This document shows, piece by piece, positions 1 through 7,442 of a DNA stretch of 14,615 bases (position 1 is its first letter; each line of letters starts with the position of its first letter). Origin of the DNA: an uncultured Christensenella sp. (GTDB lineage Bacteria > Bacillota > Clostridia > Christensenellales > UBA3700); NCBI GenBank assembly GCA_910576875.1, contig CAJTKI010000013.1, positions 14,223-28,837 on the forward strand. The letters run 5' to 3'. Below the pieces are notes generated by a model. The model was given only the letters and a program-made list of their open reading frames with translations. It searched no databases and was not told the origin of the DNA. The position numbers and the translations under genes are program-made.

Positions 1-842
1 GACTGGATTGTTTTGCCGTTGTTGACGAGATTCTCAAACATTTGAAGCGCTTGACTGATTCGGTGCATACGGATATGCGTTCGCTCGGCGGGATCGGGAT
101 CGGAATTCCGGGCGTCGCGGATACCGAACGCGGCATCGTCGTCGCCGCGGCGAACGTCGGGTGGTACAACGTCGAACTTGCCCGCGACGTGGAACGCAAA
201 TCGGGACTGCGCTGCGTGATCGGCAACGACGCCAATTGCGCCGCGTTGGGCGAACAGCGTTTCGGCGGCGGCAAGGCGTATCGCAATATCGTGTTTATTA
301 CGCTGGGTACGGGCGTCGGATCGGGCATCGTCATCGACGGCAAACTGTTTGCCGGCATGGGCAGCGCGGGCGCGGAAGCGGGGCACATGACGCTGATCTA
401 CGAAGGCGAAATGTGCAATTGCGGCAAGCGCGGCTGTTGGGAGCGCTATGCGTCGGCGACGGCGCTGATCATGCAGACCAACGATGCGATCGACCGCAAT
501 CCGGACAGCTATCTCGCCTATCTCGCGCGCAAACAAGGCAAGGTCAGCGGACGCACGGCGTTCGAAGCGAGCGAGCACGGCGACCGCGTCGCGATGCAGG
601 TCGTCGAACAGTATATCCGATACATTGCCGAAGGGCTGATCAGTCTGGGCAATATTCTGCATCCGCAGGCGTTCGTGATCGGCGGCGGCATTTCGCACGA
701 AGGCGATAAGTTGATGCGTCCGTTGTGCGAATACGTCAACGCCTATCTCGACAAGAGCGGATTCCGTCCCGCGATCGACGTCGTTCGCGCGACGCTCGGC
801 AACGGCGCGGGTACGGTCGGCGCCGCAGCGCTGGTGATGTGA
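1..842 (+). CDS. ROK-family sugar kinase, probably glucokinase (5' partial)
   Basis: Probably phosphorylates glucose or a related hexose in the cytoplasm at the entry to glycolysis. The frame is open to the window edge (first full codon at 3), so the TTG at 42 is not the start. About 40 N-terminal residues, including the first ATP-binding loop DxGGT, lie outside the window. Visible ROK hallmarks are GIGIGIPGV, the sugar-binding and catalytic GNDANCAALGE, the phosphate-binding LGTGVGSG, EAGHM, and the zinc motif CNCGKRGCWE, whose cysteines act with the preceding histidine. A C-terminal VIGGGIS motif follows. The stop codon TGA overlaps the ATG of the next gene (TGATG at 840-844), so the two are translationally coupled. 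ROK proteins also include repressors and N-acetylsugar kinases. No DNA-binding domain is visible here, but the N-terminus is missing. Glucokinase is inferred from motif similarity, not from a substrate-specific residue. Confidence 0.9.
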   Translation, partial: LDCFAVVDEILKHLKRLTDSVHTDMRSLGGIGIGIPGVADTERGIVVAAANVGWYNVELARDVERKSGLRCVIGNDANCAALGEQRFGGGKAYRNIVFITLGTGVGSGIVIDGKLFAGMGSAGAEAGHMTLIYEGEMCNCGKRGCWERYASATALIMQTNDAIDRNPDSYLAYLARKQGKVSGRTAFEASEHGDRVAMQVVEQYIRYIAEGLISLGNILHPQAFVIGGGISHEGDKLMRPLCEYVNAYLDKSGFRPAIDVVRATLGNGAGTVGAAALVM

Positions 843-2599
843 TGCGCAGCGAGATCGAGCGTCGGCTGCCGGAGATTTTATTGCAGGTCGAACGTCCCGC
901 CCGCTACGTGGGCGGCGAATACGGCTTGCCCGATATGGACAAACCCTGTCGCGAGCGCGTGTGCATTTGCTTTCCCGATAAGTACGAAGTCGGCATGAGC
1001 AATATCGGCACGCGCATTTTGTATCATATGCTCAACGATACCGACGGCGTCGTCTGCGAGCGGTGTTACGCGCCCGACGAGGATATGGCGGCGGCGCTGC
1101 GCGAGCGGGGATTGCCGTTGTTTTCGTTGGAGACCAAGCGCGGATTGACGGAATTCGATCTGGTCGGCTTTTCGATCGGATTCGAGTTGCAGTATACCAA
1201 CATCGCGTACATGATGGATTTGGCGGGGATTCCGTTCTATGCCGCCGAGCGGGACGAATCGTATCCGCCGATCGTCGCGGGCGGTCCTTGCGTCGTCAAC
1301 CCGATGCCGTTTGCGGACTTTTTCGACGCGGTCCTGATCGGAGACGGCGAGAAGAATCTGGCGGAATTGACGCAGCTGCATATGCGTTGCAGACGGCAAG
1401 GGTTGTCCAAACAGGCGTTTTTGGATCTGGCATGCGATTTGGAAGGCGTGTACGTTCCGTCGCGCGACAATCCTACGCGCCGCGCCGTCGTGCGCGATTT
1501 GGATCGTGCGTATTATCCGACCAAAGTGCTCGTACCCAACTGCGAGATCGTCCACGATCGCGCGACGATCGAGTTGTTCCGCGGTTGCGCCAACGGCTGT
1601 CGGTTTTGTCAGGCGGGATTTTATTACCGTCCCATCCGCGAGCGCAAGCCGGACACGCTGTTGCGGCAGGCGCGGGAATTGATGGATCATACCGGCTACG
1701 ACGAGTTGAGTCTGTGCAGTCTGTCTACCGGAGATTACCGCGCGCTCAAACAGCTCACGGACGGTCTCAAACTCGAAGCGGACAAGCGCCGCGTCAAACT
1801 CGCGTTGCCGTCGTTGCGATTGGACAGTTTCGAGGCGGAGATTTACGAAGACACGCGGGGCGCGTCGTTGACGTTTGCGCCCGAGGCGGGCACGCAGCGC
1901 TTGCGCGACGTCATCAATAAGAACGTCGGCGAGCAAGATATTCGCGCTTCGCTGATCTCGGCGATGGAGCGCGGCGTCAAAAACGTCAAACTGTATTTTA
2001 TGATCGGATTGCCGACCGAGCGCGAAGAAGACTTGCAGGGCATCGTCGATATCGTGCGTTCGGTCAAGGATCTGCATCGCGCATACGGGACGTCCAAATT
2101 GCTTAATATCAGCGTGTCGACGTCCGTGTTTATCCCCAAGCCGCTCACGCCGTTCCAGTGGGAAGCGCAGATTCCGTTGGAAGCGATGCTGGAAAAACAA
2201 GCCTGGCTGCGCGAACGTCTGCGCATCAAGAACGTGCGCTACAATTGGCACGACGCGTATGCGTCCGTGGTCGAAGCGATTCTGGCGCGCGGCGATCGTG
2301 CGCTTGCGCCCGTCATCGTACAGGCGTACCGCAACGGTTGCAAGTTCGACAGTTGGAGCGAATGCTTCGATTACGAGCGTTGGATGCGGGCGTTGGAGAC
2401 GTGCGGCGTGTCGGCGGATCGGTATACGCGCGAGTTTGACGAAGACGAACCGCTTTGCTGGGACGCGATCGACAACGGCGTGACCAAGTCCTATCTGCTT
2501 GCCGAGCGGCACAAATCCCGCGCGGGTTTGACTACGCCTAACTGTATGGGCGATTGCAACGCGTGCGGCGCGGCAAAACTGGGAAGGTGCTACCAATGA
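842..2599 (+). CDS. TIGR03960-type radical SAM protein
   Basis: Conserved radical SAM protein of unknown reaction, 585 residues. The N-terminal region (about 1-200) resembles the B12-binding-like domain of this family and has the motif PDKYEVGMSN. The radical SAM core holds RGCANGCRFCQAG, with C249, C253 and C256 as the CX3CX2C ligands of the 4Fe-4S cluster. The C-terminus has a second cysteine group (C568, C572, C575, C583) that could bind another cluster or metal. The ATG at 842 is chosen because it overlaps the upstream stop and is followed at once by the conserved RRLPEILLQVERPARYVGGE segment. The same frame is open further upstream, but that stretch lies inside the kinase gene. No Shine-Dalgarno sequence precedes the ATG, so translation probably depends on coupling. 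The family sits beside DUF2344 and RNase G genes in many Clostridia, suggesting an RNA or ribosome role. That role is inference. Confidence 0.92.
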   Translation: MRSEIERRLPEILLQVERPARYVGGEYGLPDMDKPCRERVCICFPDKYEVGMSNIGTRILYHMLNDTDGVVCERCYAPDEDMAAALRERGLPLFSLETKRGLTEFDLVGFSIGFELQYTNIAYMMDLAGIPFYAAERDESYPPIVAGGPCVVNPMPFADFFDAVLIGDGEKNLAELTQLHMRCRRQGLSKQAFLDLACDLEGVYVPSRDNPTRRAVVRDLDRAYYPTKVLVPNCEIVHDRATIELFRGCANGCRFCQAGFYYRPIRERKPDTLLRQARELMDHTGYDELSLCSLSTGDYRALKQLTDGLKLEADKRRVKLALPSLRLDSFEAEIYEDTRGASLTFAPEAGTQRLRDVINKNVGEQDIRASLISAMERGVKNVKLYFMIGLPTEREEDLQGIVDIVRSVKDLHRAYGTSKLLNISVSTSVFIPKPLTPFQWEAQIPLEAMLEKQAWLRERLRIKNVRYNWHDAYASVVEAILARGDRALAPVIVQAYRNGCKFDSWSECFDYERWMRALETCGVSADRYTREFDEDEPLCWDAIDNGVTKSYLLAERHKSRAGLTTPNCMGDCNACGAAKLGRCYQ

Positions 2600-3249
2600 T
2601 CGTATTGCGGTATGTCAAACGCGGAGATCTGAGCTATGTCTCCCACAAGGATATTTTGCGCGTGTTGCAGCGCGGACTCAAACGCATGCGCGTGGACGTC
2701 AGATATTCCGCCGGATTCGTGCCGCATATGCTGACGTATACGACGGCGCCCATTCCTTTGGGCGCGCAGAGCGTCGCCGAGTATTTTACCGTCGAATGCG
2801 ACGGGATCGGAGCGGAAGAATTTTTGACGCGCTACAACGCGGCGATGCCGTCCGGCTTGCGCGGGGTATTTGCTTGGCAAGTCGATAAGAATCCCAATCT
2901 CGCCGGCATCGTGCAGGCGAGCGATTATCGGATCGAAGCGCCCGAGCTGGACGCGCAGGCGGTCGAGCGACTGGCATCGCGCGATGTATGGCAGATCCCG
3001 ATCGTACGCAAGGGCAAGGAGCAGACCGTCGATATCCGTCCGATGATTTACGGATTGCATTGCGAGCAGGGACGACTGCACATGCGCTTGGCGACGGGCA
3101 GCGTCGCCAACCTGCGCGTCGACGCGATGTTGCGCGCGCTCAACGACGCGTGCGGTTGCGACTTGTCGTTGCACGACGTCGTGCGCACGGCGCAGTTGGC
3201 GCGGGATACGGACGGAAACTGGACGGATGCGGAGCGGTATTTGATATGA
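2596..3249 (+). CDS. DUF2344 / TIGR03936 radical SAM-linked protein
   Basis: Protein of 217 residues and unknown function. In many genomes it is fused to, or encoded beside, the TIGR03960 radical SAM protein that precedes it here. The family signature is at the N-terminus: an opening strand (IVLRYVKRGDLSYVSHKDI), then RVLQRGLKRM and SAGFVPHM. The real start is the ATG at 2596, which overlaps the preceding TGA (ATGA at 2596-2599) and has GAAGG about 8 bases upstream. An in-frame codon at 2554 would start inside the upstream gene's cysteine tail and is rejected. The next gene overlaps its stop in the same ATGA manner, so radical SAM, DUF2344 and RNase G are likely made in fixed ratio. In this organism the two radical SAM-linked parts are separate polypeptides, not a fusion. 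Confidence 0.9.
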   Translation: MIVLRYVKRGDLSYVSHKDILRVLQRGLKRMRVDVRYSAGFVPHMLTYTTAPIPLGAQSVAEYFTVECDGIGAEEFLTRYNAAMPSGLRGVFAWQVDKNPNLAGIVQASDYRIEAPELDAQAVERLASRDVWQIPIVRKGKEQTVDIRPMIYGLHCEQGRLHMRLATGSVANLRVDAMLRALNDACGCDLSLHDVVRTAQLARDTDGNWTDAERYLI

Positions 3250-4736
3250 AAGAAATTCTGATCCACGTACACCCGAGCAATACCAAGGTCTGCATCGTCG
3301 AAGACGGTCAGCTGGTCGAGTTTTGGGTCGAGCGCAAAAACCTGTCTCGATTGGTCGGCAACATTTACAAGGGCAAGGTCGAAAACGTATTGCAGGGCAT
3401 GCAGGCGGCGTTCGTCAATATCGGCTTGGAAAAGAACGCGTTTTTGTACGCGGGCGATACGCTCGAATACAACGAAGAACTCAAAGGCGTCACCGATACC
3501 AAACTGCATCTCAAAGCCGGCGAGCGCGTGCTGTGCCAGGTCGTCAAGGACGAATTCGGCACCAAGGGCGCGCGGATCACGATGAACGTCACGTTGCCCG
3601 GTCGCGGGCTCGTGCTGATGCCGCAGATCGACTACGTCGGGGTCTCGCGCAAGATTACCGACGAAGCCGTCAAGCGCGATTTGATCGATTTTATCCGCGC
3701 CAACAAGCCGAACGGGTACGGCGTGATTTTGCGCACGCAGTCCGTCGATTGCAGCCGCGAAGAGTTGTTGCAGGAACTGCGCGAACTGAGCGAAAAATGG
3801 GAGAAAATCAAACGCGATCATCTGGCAAAACCGGTATGCTCGTTGTTGTATAAAGAAGAAGATCTGGCGATCCGCGCCGTACGCGACATGTTGCGCGACG
3901 ACGTGGACCGCATCGTGCTCAACGACCGTAAGTTGATGGACGAATTCGTCAAAGCCTTTCCGTATCTGTTGGAAAAGAAGCCCGATCTGCTGTCGCTGTA
4001 CGAAGGATCGGAAGACATGCTCAAATTCTATCGGCTTACCGAACAGATCGATATGTTGTTGGAGCGCAAAGTCGTACTCAAAAACGGCGCGTATCTGATC
4101 ATCGATCGCACCGAGGCGTTGACGGTGATCGACGTCAATACCGGCAAGTACGTCGGTCGGCAGAATTTGGAAGAGACGGTATTCGAGACCAATCGCATCG
4201 CGGCGGTCGAGATCGCGCGGCAGTTGCGTCTGCGCAATATCGGCGGCATCGTCGTCATCGATTTTATCGACATGTCCGATCCGGCGCACAACGAGGCGGT
4301 CTTGCGCGTGTTGCAGGAAGAGCTGTCCAAGGATCGCACCAAGACGTCGCTGGTCGGGATGTCGTCGCTTGGCTTGGTCGAGCTGACGCGCAAGAAAAAG
4401 CGCAGCATGATCGAGTCGGTCATGTTGCAGCCCTGTCCGTATTGCAACGGAGACGGCTACGTATACAGCGACGAACACGTGATCGGCAAGATCAAGAACG
4501 CGCTGCACGAACTGTTCGCCAATCCCGCGACGCGGTCGGTGTTGTTGCGCGTGTCGCCGAGCGTATGCAACAAGATGTTTTCGCTGCGATTGATGGAACG
4601 CGAATGCGCGGGCGATTGGCGCGACAAGCGCATCTACGTCGTCTCGGACGACAGGCTGCATATCGAAAAGTTCGAGACCAAGACGCTCGTCGGCGCGATT
4701 CTGGATTTGCCGTCCGACGCGCGGATGCTGCATTGA
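3246..4736 (+). CDS. rng: Ribonuclease E/G family endoribonuclease (RNase G)
   Basis: Endoribonuclease that cuts single-stranded AU-rich RNA in rRNA maturation and mRNA turnover, 496 residues, close to the 489 of E. coli RNase G. It starts with the family's MKEILIHVHPSNTKVCIVEDG, followed by an S1-like segment (VGNIYKGKVENVLQGMQAAFVNIG). The catalytic magnesium-binding aspartates are D296 (VIDVNTGKYVG) and D339 (VVIDFIDM), 43 residues apart as in E. coli RNase E (D303 and D346). The zinc-link cysteines are C397 and C400 (CPYCNGDG). The length and absence of a long disordered tail fit RNase G and not RNase E. The start at 3246 overlaps the previous stop (ATGA), with GGAG at 3231-3234. No terminator follows; the next feature is the rplU promoter, so read-through into the ribosomal genes is possible. 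Confidence 0.95.
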   Translation: MKEILIHVHPSNTKVCIVEDGQLVEFWVERKNLSRLVGNIYKGKVENVLQGMQAAFVNIGLEKNAFLYAGDTLEYNEELKGVTDTKLHLKAGERVLCQVVKDEFGTKGARITMNVTLPGRGLVLMPQIDYVGVSRKITDEAVKRDLIDFIRANKPNGYGVILRTQSVDCSREELLQELRELSEKWEKIKRDHLAKPVCSLLYKEEDLAIRAVRDMLRDDVDRIVLNDRKLMDEFVKAFPYLLEKKPDLLSLYEGSEDMLKFYRLTEQIDMLLERKVVLKNGAYLIIDRTEALTVIDVNTGKYVGRQNLEETVFETNRIAAVEIARQLRLRNIGGIVVIDFIDMSDPAHNEAVLRVLQEELSKDRTKTSLVGMSSLGLVELTRKKKRSMIESVMLQPCPYCNGDGYVYSDEHVIGKIKNALHELFANPATRSVLLRVSPSVCNKMFSLRLMERECAGDWRDKRIYVVSDDRLHIEKFETKTLVGAILDLPSDARMLH

Positions 4737-4767
4737 CGATTTCGCGCGGAATTTTGGTACGGATCGT

Positions 4768-4796
4768 TTGACATGCTTGCAAGAGTATGCTAATAT
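4768..4796 (+). promoter_or_regulatory. Sigma-A-type promoter of rplU-prp-rpmA
   Basis: A perfect -35 TTGACA (4768-4773), a 17-bp spacer and a -10 TAATAT (4791-4796) place the transcript start near 4803. The promoter lies just after the RNase G stop codon and leaves a leader of about 70 bases before rplU. Confidence 0.85.
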
Positions 4797-4802
4797 GATC
4801 TA

Positions 4803-4873
4803 CGAGCCGCTTGAGAAGGGTTTGTAAGCGCGTAAGCCACCCGATCAGCGAGACGGATAGAGGAGGTAACAAC
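4803..4873 (+). promoter_or_regulatory. Structured rplU 5' leader, candidate L21 autoregulatory leader
   Basis: About 70 transcribed bases precede rplU. CGCTT (4808-4812) can pair with AAGCG (4826-4830). The hexamer GTAAGC occurs twice (4824-4829 and 4832-4837), so GCTT has two possible partners, a layout that allows alternative folds. A strong Shine-Dalgarno sequence AGGAGGT lies at 4861-4867. Bacillota rplU genes often carry an L21 leader RNA (an Rfam family) thought to bind a ribosomal protein. Position fits this, but the Rfam consensus could not be tested here. Confidence 0.45.
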
Positions 4874-5179
4874 ATGTACGCAATTGTGAAGACCGGTGGC
4901 AAACAATACAAGGTTGCGGTCGGCGACGTGATCAAAGTCGAGAAGCTCGACGCAGACAAAGACGCCGAAGTAAAATTGGACGTTGTCATGATCGGCGGCG
5001 ACGGAGACATCGTGTGCGGCAGCGCTGTGCAAGGCGCGAGCGTCAGCGCGCAGGTGCTTGCGCAGGACAAGGCTAAGAAAGTAATCGTTTACAAGTACAA
5101 AGCCAAGAAGAACGAACGCAAGCGTCAAGGTCACAGACAGCCGTATACTGCGTTGAAGATCACGGCAATCAATGCCTGA
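4874..5179 (+). CDS. rplU: 50S ribosomal protein L21
   Basis: Large-subunit ribosomal protein L21, 101 residues, of normal length. The N-terminus MYAIVKTGGKQYKV is the family signature, and the C-terminus has the basic KAKKNERKRQGHRQPYT segment that contacts 23S rRNA. The ATG at 4874 is set by a near-perfect Shine-Dalgarno sequence (AGGAGGT at 4861-4867) with 6 bases of spacing. The upstream in-frame codons from 4811 belong to the leader. The stop TGA overlaps the ATG of prp (TGATG at 5177-5181), so the two are coupled. Confidence 0.98.
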   Translation: MYAIVKTGGKQYKVAVGDVIKVEKLDADKDAEVKLDVVMIGGDGDIVCGSAVQGASVSAQVLAQDKAKKVIVYKYKAKKNERKRQGHRQPYTALKITAINA

Positions 5180-5508
5180 TGACGACAGTCAAGGTAACAA
5201 AACACAACAATAGCATTGTTCGCGTCGAATGCGACGGACATACGGGATACGGAGCCGAAGGCGAAGACATCGTATGCGCAGCGCTCTCGTCGGTCGTACA
5301 GACGGCCGCATTGGGACTGTTGCAGGTAGCGGGCGCGCCCTTACAGTTGGAAAGGGACGATGCGCGCGGGTATCTGCTGATGGTGCTCCCGAGCGACTTG
5401 GACAAGGCAACCAGGCACGATTGCGACGTGATTCTCAACACGATGTTGTTGGGCGTTGCGGATCTCAACGAAGGCTTTTCAAATTATGTAGAATTGGAGG
5501 TACGGTAA
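5179..5508 (+). CDS. prp: Prp cysteine protease that matures ribosomal protein L27
   Basis: Cysteine protease of the Prp (YsxB, DUF464) family, 109 residues. It removes the N-terminal extension of L27, a step essential for ribosome function in Staphylococcus. The catalytic pair is visible: H21 in DGHTGYGAEG and C33 in DIVCAALSSVVQ, matching H22 and C34 of S. aureus Prp. The gene lies between rplU and rpmA, the usual place, and its substrate L27 is encoded one base after its stop. It has no clear Shine-Dalgarno sequence and starts inside the rplU stop, so its translation probably relies on coupling to L21. The presence of Prp limits the likely host to lineages with extended L27, mainly Bacillota. 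Confidence 0.95.
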   Translation: MTTVKVTKHNNSIVRVECDGHTGYGAEGEDIVCAALSSVVQTAALGLLQVAGAPLQLERDDARGYLLMVLPSDLDKATRHDCDVILNTMLLGVADLNEGFSNYVELEVR

Positions 5509-5509
5509 T

Positions 5510-5788
5510 ATGTTTATCCAGATTCAGTTATTTGCGCACAAGAAAGGTGTCGGTAGTTCTAGAAACGGCAGAGACTCGGAATCCAAACGTCTCGGACCGA
5601 AGAGAGCGGACGGACAGTTCGTACAGGCGGGTAATATTTTGGTCAGACAGAGAGGCACGAAGTTCCATGTCGGCAACAACGTCGGCAAAGGCAGCGACGA
5701 TACGCTCTATGCTTTGATCAGCGGTGTTGTTCGTTTCGAGCGCAAAGGCAAGGATAAAAAGCAAGTCAGCGTTTACGCGGCGGAATAA
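5510..5788 (+). CDS. rpmA: 50S ribosomal protein L27 with cleavable N-terminal extension
   Basis: Large-subunit protein L27, 92 residues, whose N-terminal tail reaches the peptidyl-transferase centre. The precursor begins MFIQIQLF then AHKKGVGSS. The first eight residues match the Prp-removed prepeptide of Bacillota (ending LQFF before A in Staphylococcus), so cleavage is predicted after F8. The rest is standard: GRDSESKRLGPKRADGQ, then AGNILVRQRGTKFH and GNNVGKGSDDTLYAL. The start at 5510 has GGAGG at 5496-5500. The operon stops here at a strong terminator. The obgE gene that often follows rpmA is absent from this position. Confidence 0.98.
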   Translation: MFIQIQLFAHKKGVGSSRNGRDSESKRLGPKRADGQFVQAGNILVRQRGTKFHVGNNVGKGSDDTLYALISGVVRFERKGKDKKQVSVYAAE

Positions 5789-5809
5789 TTACGGATTTCG
5801 TATACAATG

Positions 5810-5839
5810 CCCCTGCAAGTTTGCAGGGGTAATTTTTTT
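5810..5839 (+). terminator. Intrinsic terminator of the rplU-prp-rpmA operon
   Basis: CCCCTGCA (5810-5817) pairs perfectly with TGCAGGGG (5822-5829) across a 4-base loop, followed by a run of seven T (5833-5839). It starts 21 bases after the rpmA stop. Confidence 0.92.
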
Positions 5840-6174
5840 GCTCTTTTTTTGCGGAATTTGTCGAAGTTTATACGCGATTTGCGGATCGGGTCGCTTTTCG
5901 CCGCAAATAAGGTCGAACTTTGCGCGCGGTCGCTGTCGAATGCGCGCGACGGAATTTCGAGCGTCTCGACGCGGTTCGACAGGGTTTTCAGACAACTTTC
6001 GCGCATTTCTGCGTGCGCTTGTCGGCTGTCGGATTTTGTCGTCACGTCCGAGCGCGGCGACGATCGGGTAGCGCGTCCGCGTGTTTCGATTTCGCGCGCA
6101 ATCGACGCGCTTCGACAGGATCGGACGGGATTCGACGCGCGCGTCGCGCTATACTGTATGGGAAGGAGAACGCT
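5840..6174 (+). other. Gene-free stretch between rpmA and the NYN gene
   Basis: About 335 bases with no gene I can support. The NYN frame stays open upstream to about 5920, but its translation there is arginine-rich and has no family look. The six-base word GTCGAA occurs at 5860, 5912 and 5935, and its reverse complement TTCGAC at 5975, 6111 and 6131; this word is also common in the coding DNA here. A possible -10, TATACT (6150-6155), precedes the NYN gene, but no convincing -35 sits 16-18 bp upstream. No tRNA, riboswitch or terminator is seen. Confidence 0.5.
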
Positions 6175-6852
6175 ATGAATTACGCCGTCTTATATGATCT
6201 GAACGCCGTCAAAATCGGCTGTCCGACCTTCGAGCGCGCTTTGGAGACGCTCGAAGGCAAAATCGTCTATACCAAACTCTACGGCTACAACGCCAAGCGC
6301 AACAACGACTATACCGCGTTTGTGCGCAACCGTTCGGCGCATGTCGCCGTGCCGCTTGCCAATCGCAAGAAGGTGCGCGTCGACATCCGTCAGGTAATCG
6401 ACGCGATTTATCTTGCCGCGTCCAACAAGGGGATCGACGCGTTTTTTCTGATTTGCTCGCCGATCGACGCCGCGCCGATGGTGCATGCGTTGCGCGAGAT
6501 CGGCAAGCGCGTCGTATTGGGCACGTTGTCTCCCGGATCGCTCGATGCGGAGTGCGACGCGGTCGTGTTGCTGGAACGCGAGGCGAGTTGCTCGGATGCG
6601 GTTGCGCAATCGGCGCCTTCGCAGGTTTCGCCCGTCGCGCCGTCCGACGCGCAGGTCGCCGCGGAGCGCGAAGAAGCGAGCCCCGCGGACATGTTTTTGC
6701 CGTACACGCAGGTGCAGGGCAATGCCGCGCAGATGGAACCGGTATCGCAGGCGCTGGAAGAGATGATCGCCGTTAAGGCGTCCCGCAAACCGCAGTCCGA
6801 ATACGCGCAGCCCGCCGTCGCAATCGACGAATTGCTCAAAAAATATTTCTGA
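6175..6852 (+). CDS. NYN-domain (LabA/PIN-like) protein
   Basis: Predicted member of the NYN family of PIN-like proteins, many of which are metal-dependent RNases, 225 residues. The opening MNYAVLYDLNAVKIG corresponds to the usual IDxxN strand (D8, N10). It is followed by LYGYNAKRNNDY, VRVDIRQVIDAIYLA (D70, D76), FFLICSPIDAAPMVHALREIGKRV (D98) and LGTLSP, the usual order of NYN motifs. The segment normally reading SxDSDFxPL is SPIDAAPM here: one acidic residue is kept (D98), while the earlier aspartate is proline and the phenylalanine alanine. Catalysis may therefore be weakened or lost. From about residue 140 a Ser/Ala/Glu-rich linker leads to a short C-terminal end (AIDELLKKYF). The ATG at 6175 has GGAAGGAG at 6161-6168. 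It is a single gene; substrate and role are unknown. Confidence 0.72.
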   Translation: MNYAVLYDLNAVKIGCPTFERALETLEGKIVYTKLYGYNAKRNNDYTAFVRNRSAHVAVPLANRKKVRVDIRQVIDAIYLAASNKGIDAFFLICSPIDAAPMVHALREIGKRVVLGTLSPGSLDAECDAVVLLEREASCSDAVAQSAPSQVSPVAPSDAQVAAEREEASPADMFLPYTQVQGNAAQMEPVSQALEEMIAVKASRKPQSEYAQPAVAIDELLKKYF

Positions 6853-6866
6853 ATTTTCCAAAGCGC

Positions 6867-6895
6867 TTGATTTTGCCGTCCGCGGACGATATAAT
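6867..6895 (+). promoter_or_regulatory. Promoter of ilvN
   Basis: TTGATT (6867-6872), a 17-bp spacer and a perfect -10 TATAAT (6890-6895) put the start near 6902, giving a leader of only about 24 bases. There is no room for a T-box or attenuator, so leader control by branched-chain tRNAs is unlikely. Confidence 0.8.
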
Positions 6896-6925
6896 ATATA
6901 AAACTGCGATTGTGAGGAAATATTT

Positions 6926-7417
6926 ATGAAACACATCATTTCGGTAGTAGTGCGCAACAATTCCAGCGTGTTGGCGCGTGTGAGCAGTCTGTTCGGACGG
7001 CGCGGATTCAACATCGATTCGCTGTCGGTCAGCACGACGCAGGATCCGCATATTTCCCGCATCACGGTCGTCATCAACGGCGACGAAAATTCGCTGGATC
7101 AGGTCGTCAAACAGACGACGAAACTCGTCGATACGATTTCGGTGACCGCTCTGTGCGCGGACAATACCGTCGCGCGGGAATTGCTTTTGGTCAAAGTTTT
7201 GGTGCAGGATTCGGACGAAATTCGACGCGTTGTCGCGATGTGCGATTTGTACGGCGCGATCATTTTGGACATCGGATCGGACGGCACGATGATTGCCGAG
7301 TTGACCGGCACGAGCGCCAAGATCGACGAGTTTGTCGCGGAATTGTCGGCAAAGGGCAAGATTTCCGAAGTTTGTCGCACCGGTATCACGGCGATGGAGC
7401 GCGGACGGCAAGCCTGA
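6926..7417 (+). CDS. ilvN: Acetolactate synthase small (regulatory) subunit
   Basis: Regulatory subunit of acetolactate synthase (IlvN/IlvH), 163 residues, the usual length. It activates the large catalytic subunit IlvB and confers valine feedback inhibition in branched-chain amino-acid synthesis. The N-terminal ACT domain (about 3-75) is clear: KHIISVVVRNNSSVLARVSS, then LFGRRGFNIDSLSVSTTQD and SRITVVINGDE. The C-terminal domain has the family's RELLLVKV and GTMIAELTGTSAKIDEFV. GAGG at 6914-6917 precedes the ATG by 8 bases. No ilvB lies upstream or downstream in this window. The gene has its own promoter and terminator, so the catalytic subunit must be encoded elsewhere. Confidence 0.95.
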   Translation: MKHIISVVVRNNSSVLARVSSLFGRRGFNIDSLSVSTTQDPHISRITVVINGDENSLDQVVKQTTKLVDTISVTALCADNTVARELLLVKVLVQDSDEIRRVVAMCDLYGAIILDIGSDGTMIAELTGTSAKIDEFVAELSAKGKISEVCRTGITAMERGRQA

Positions 7418-7442
7418 CGCGCGTTGCAGATCGGATAGACGG

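Noticed and set aside
878..2596. Long minus-strand open frame (572 codons) opposite the radical SAM gene, and similar ones at 3048-4733, 7948-9414 and 9563-11065
   Set aside because: They are antisense to clear genes, rich in Arg, Gln and His, lack family motifs, and result from the host's codon bias.
6150..6155. Promoter of the NYN gene with -10 TATACT
   Set aside because: No acceptable -35 at 16-18 bp and no extended -10, so it is mentioned only as a possibility.
5920..6174. Upstream extension of the NYN frame by 85 codons
   Set aside because: The translation is arginine-rich and unlike the family. A strong Shine-Dalgarno sequence at 6161-6168 and the conserved opening fix the start at 6175.
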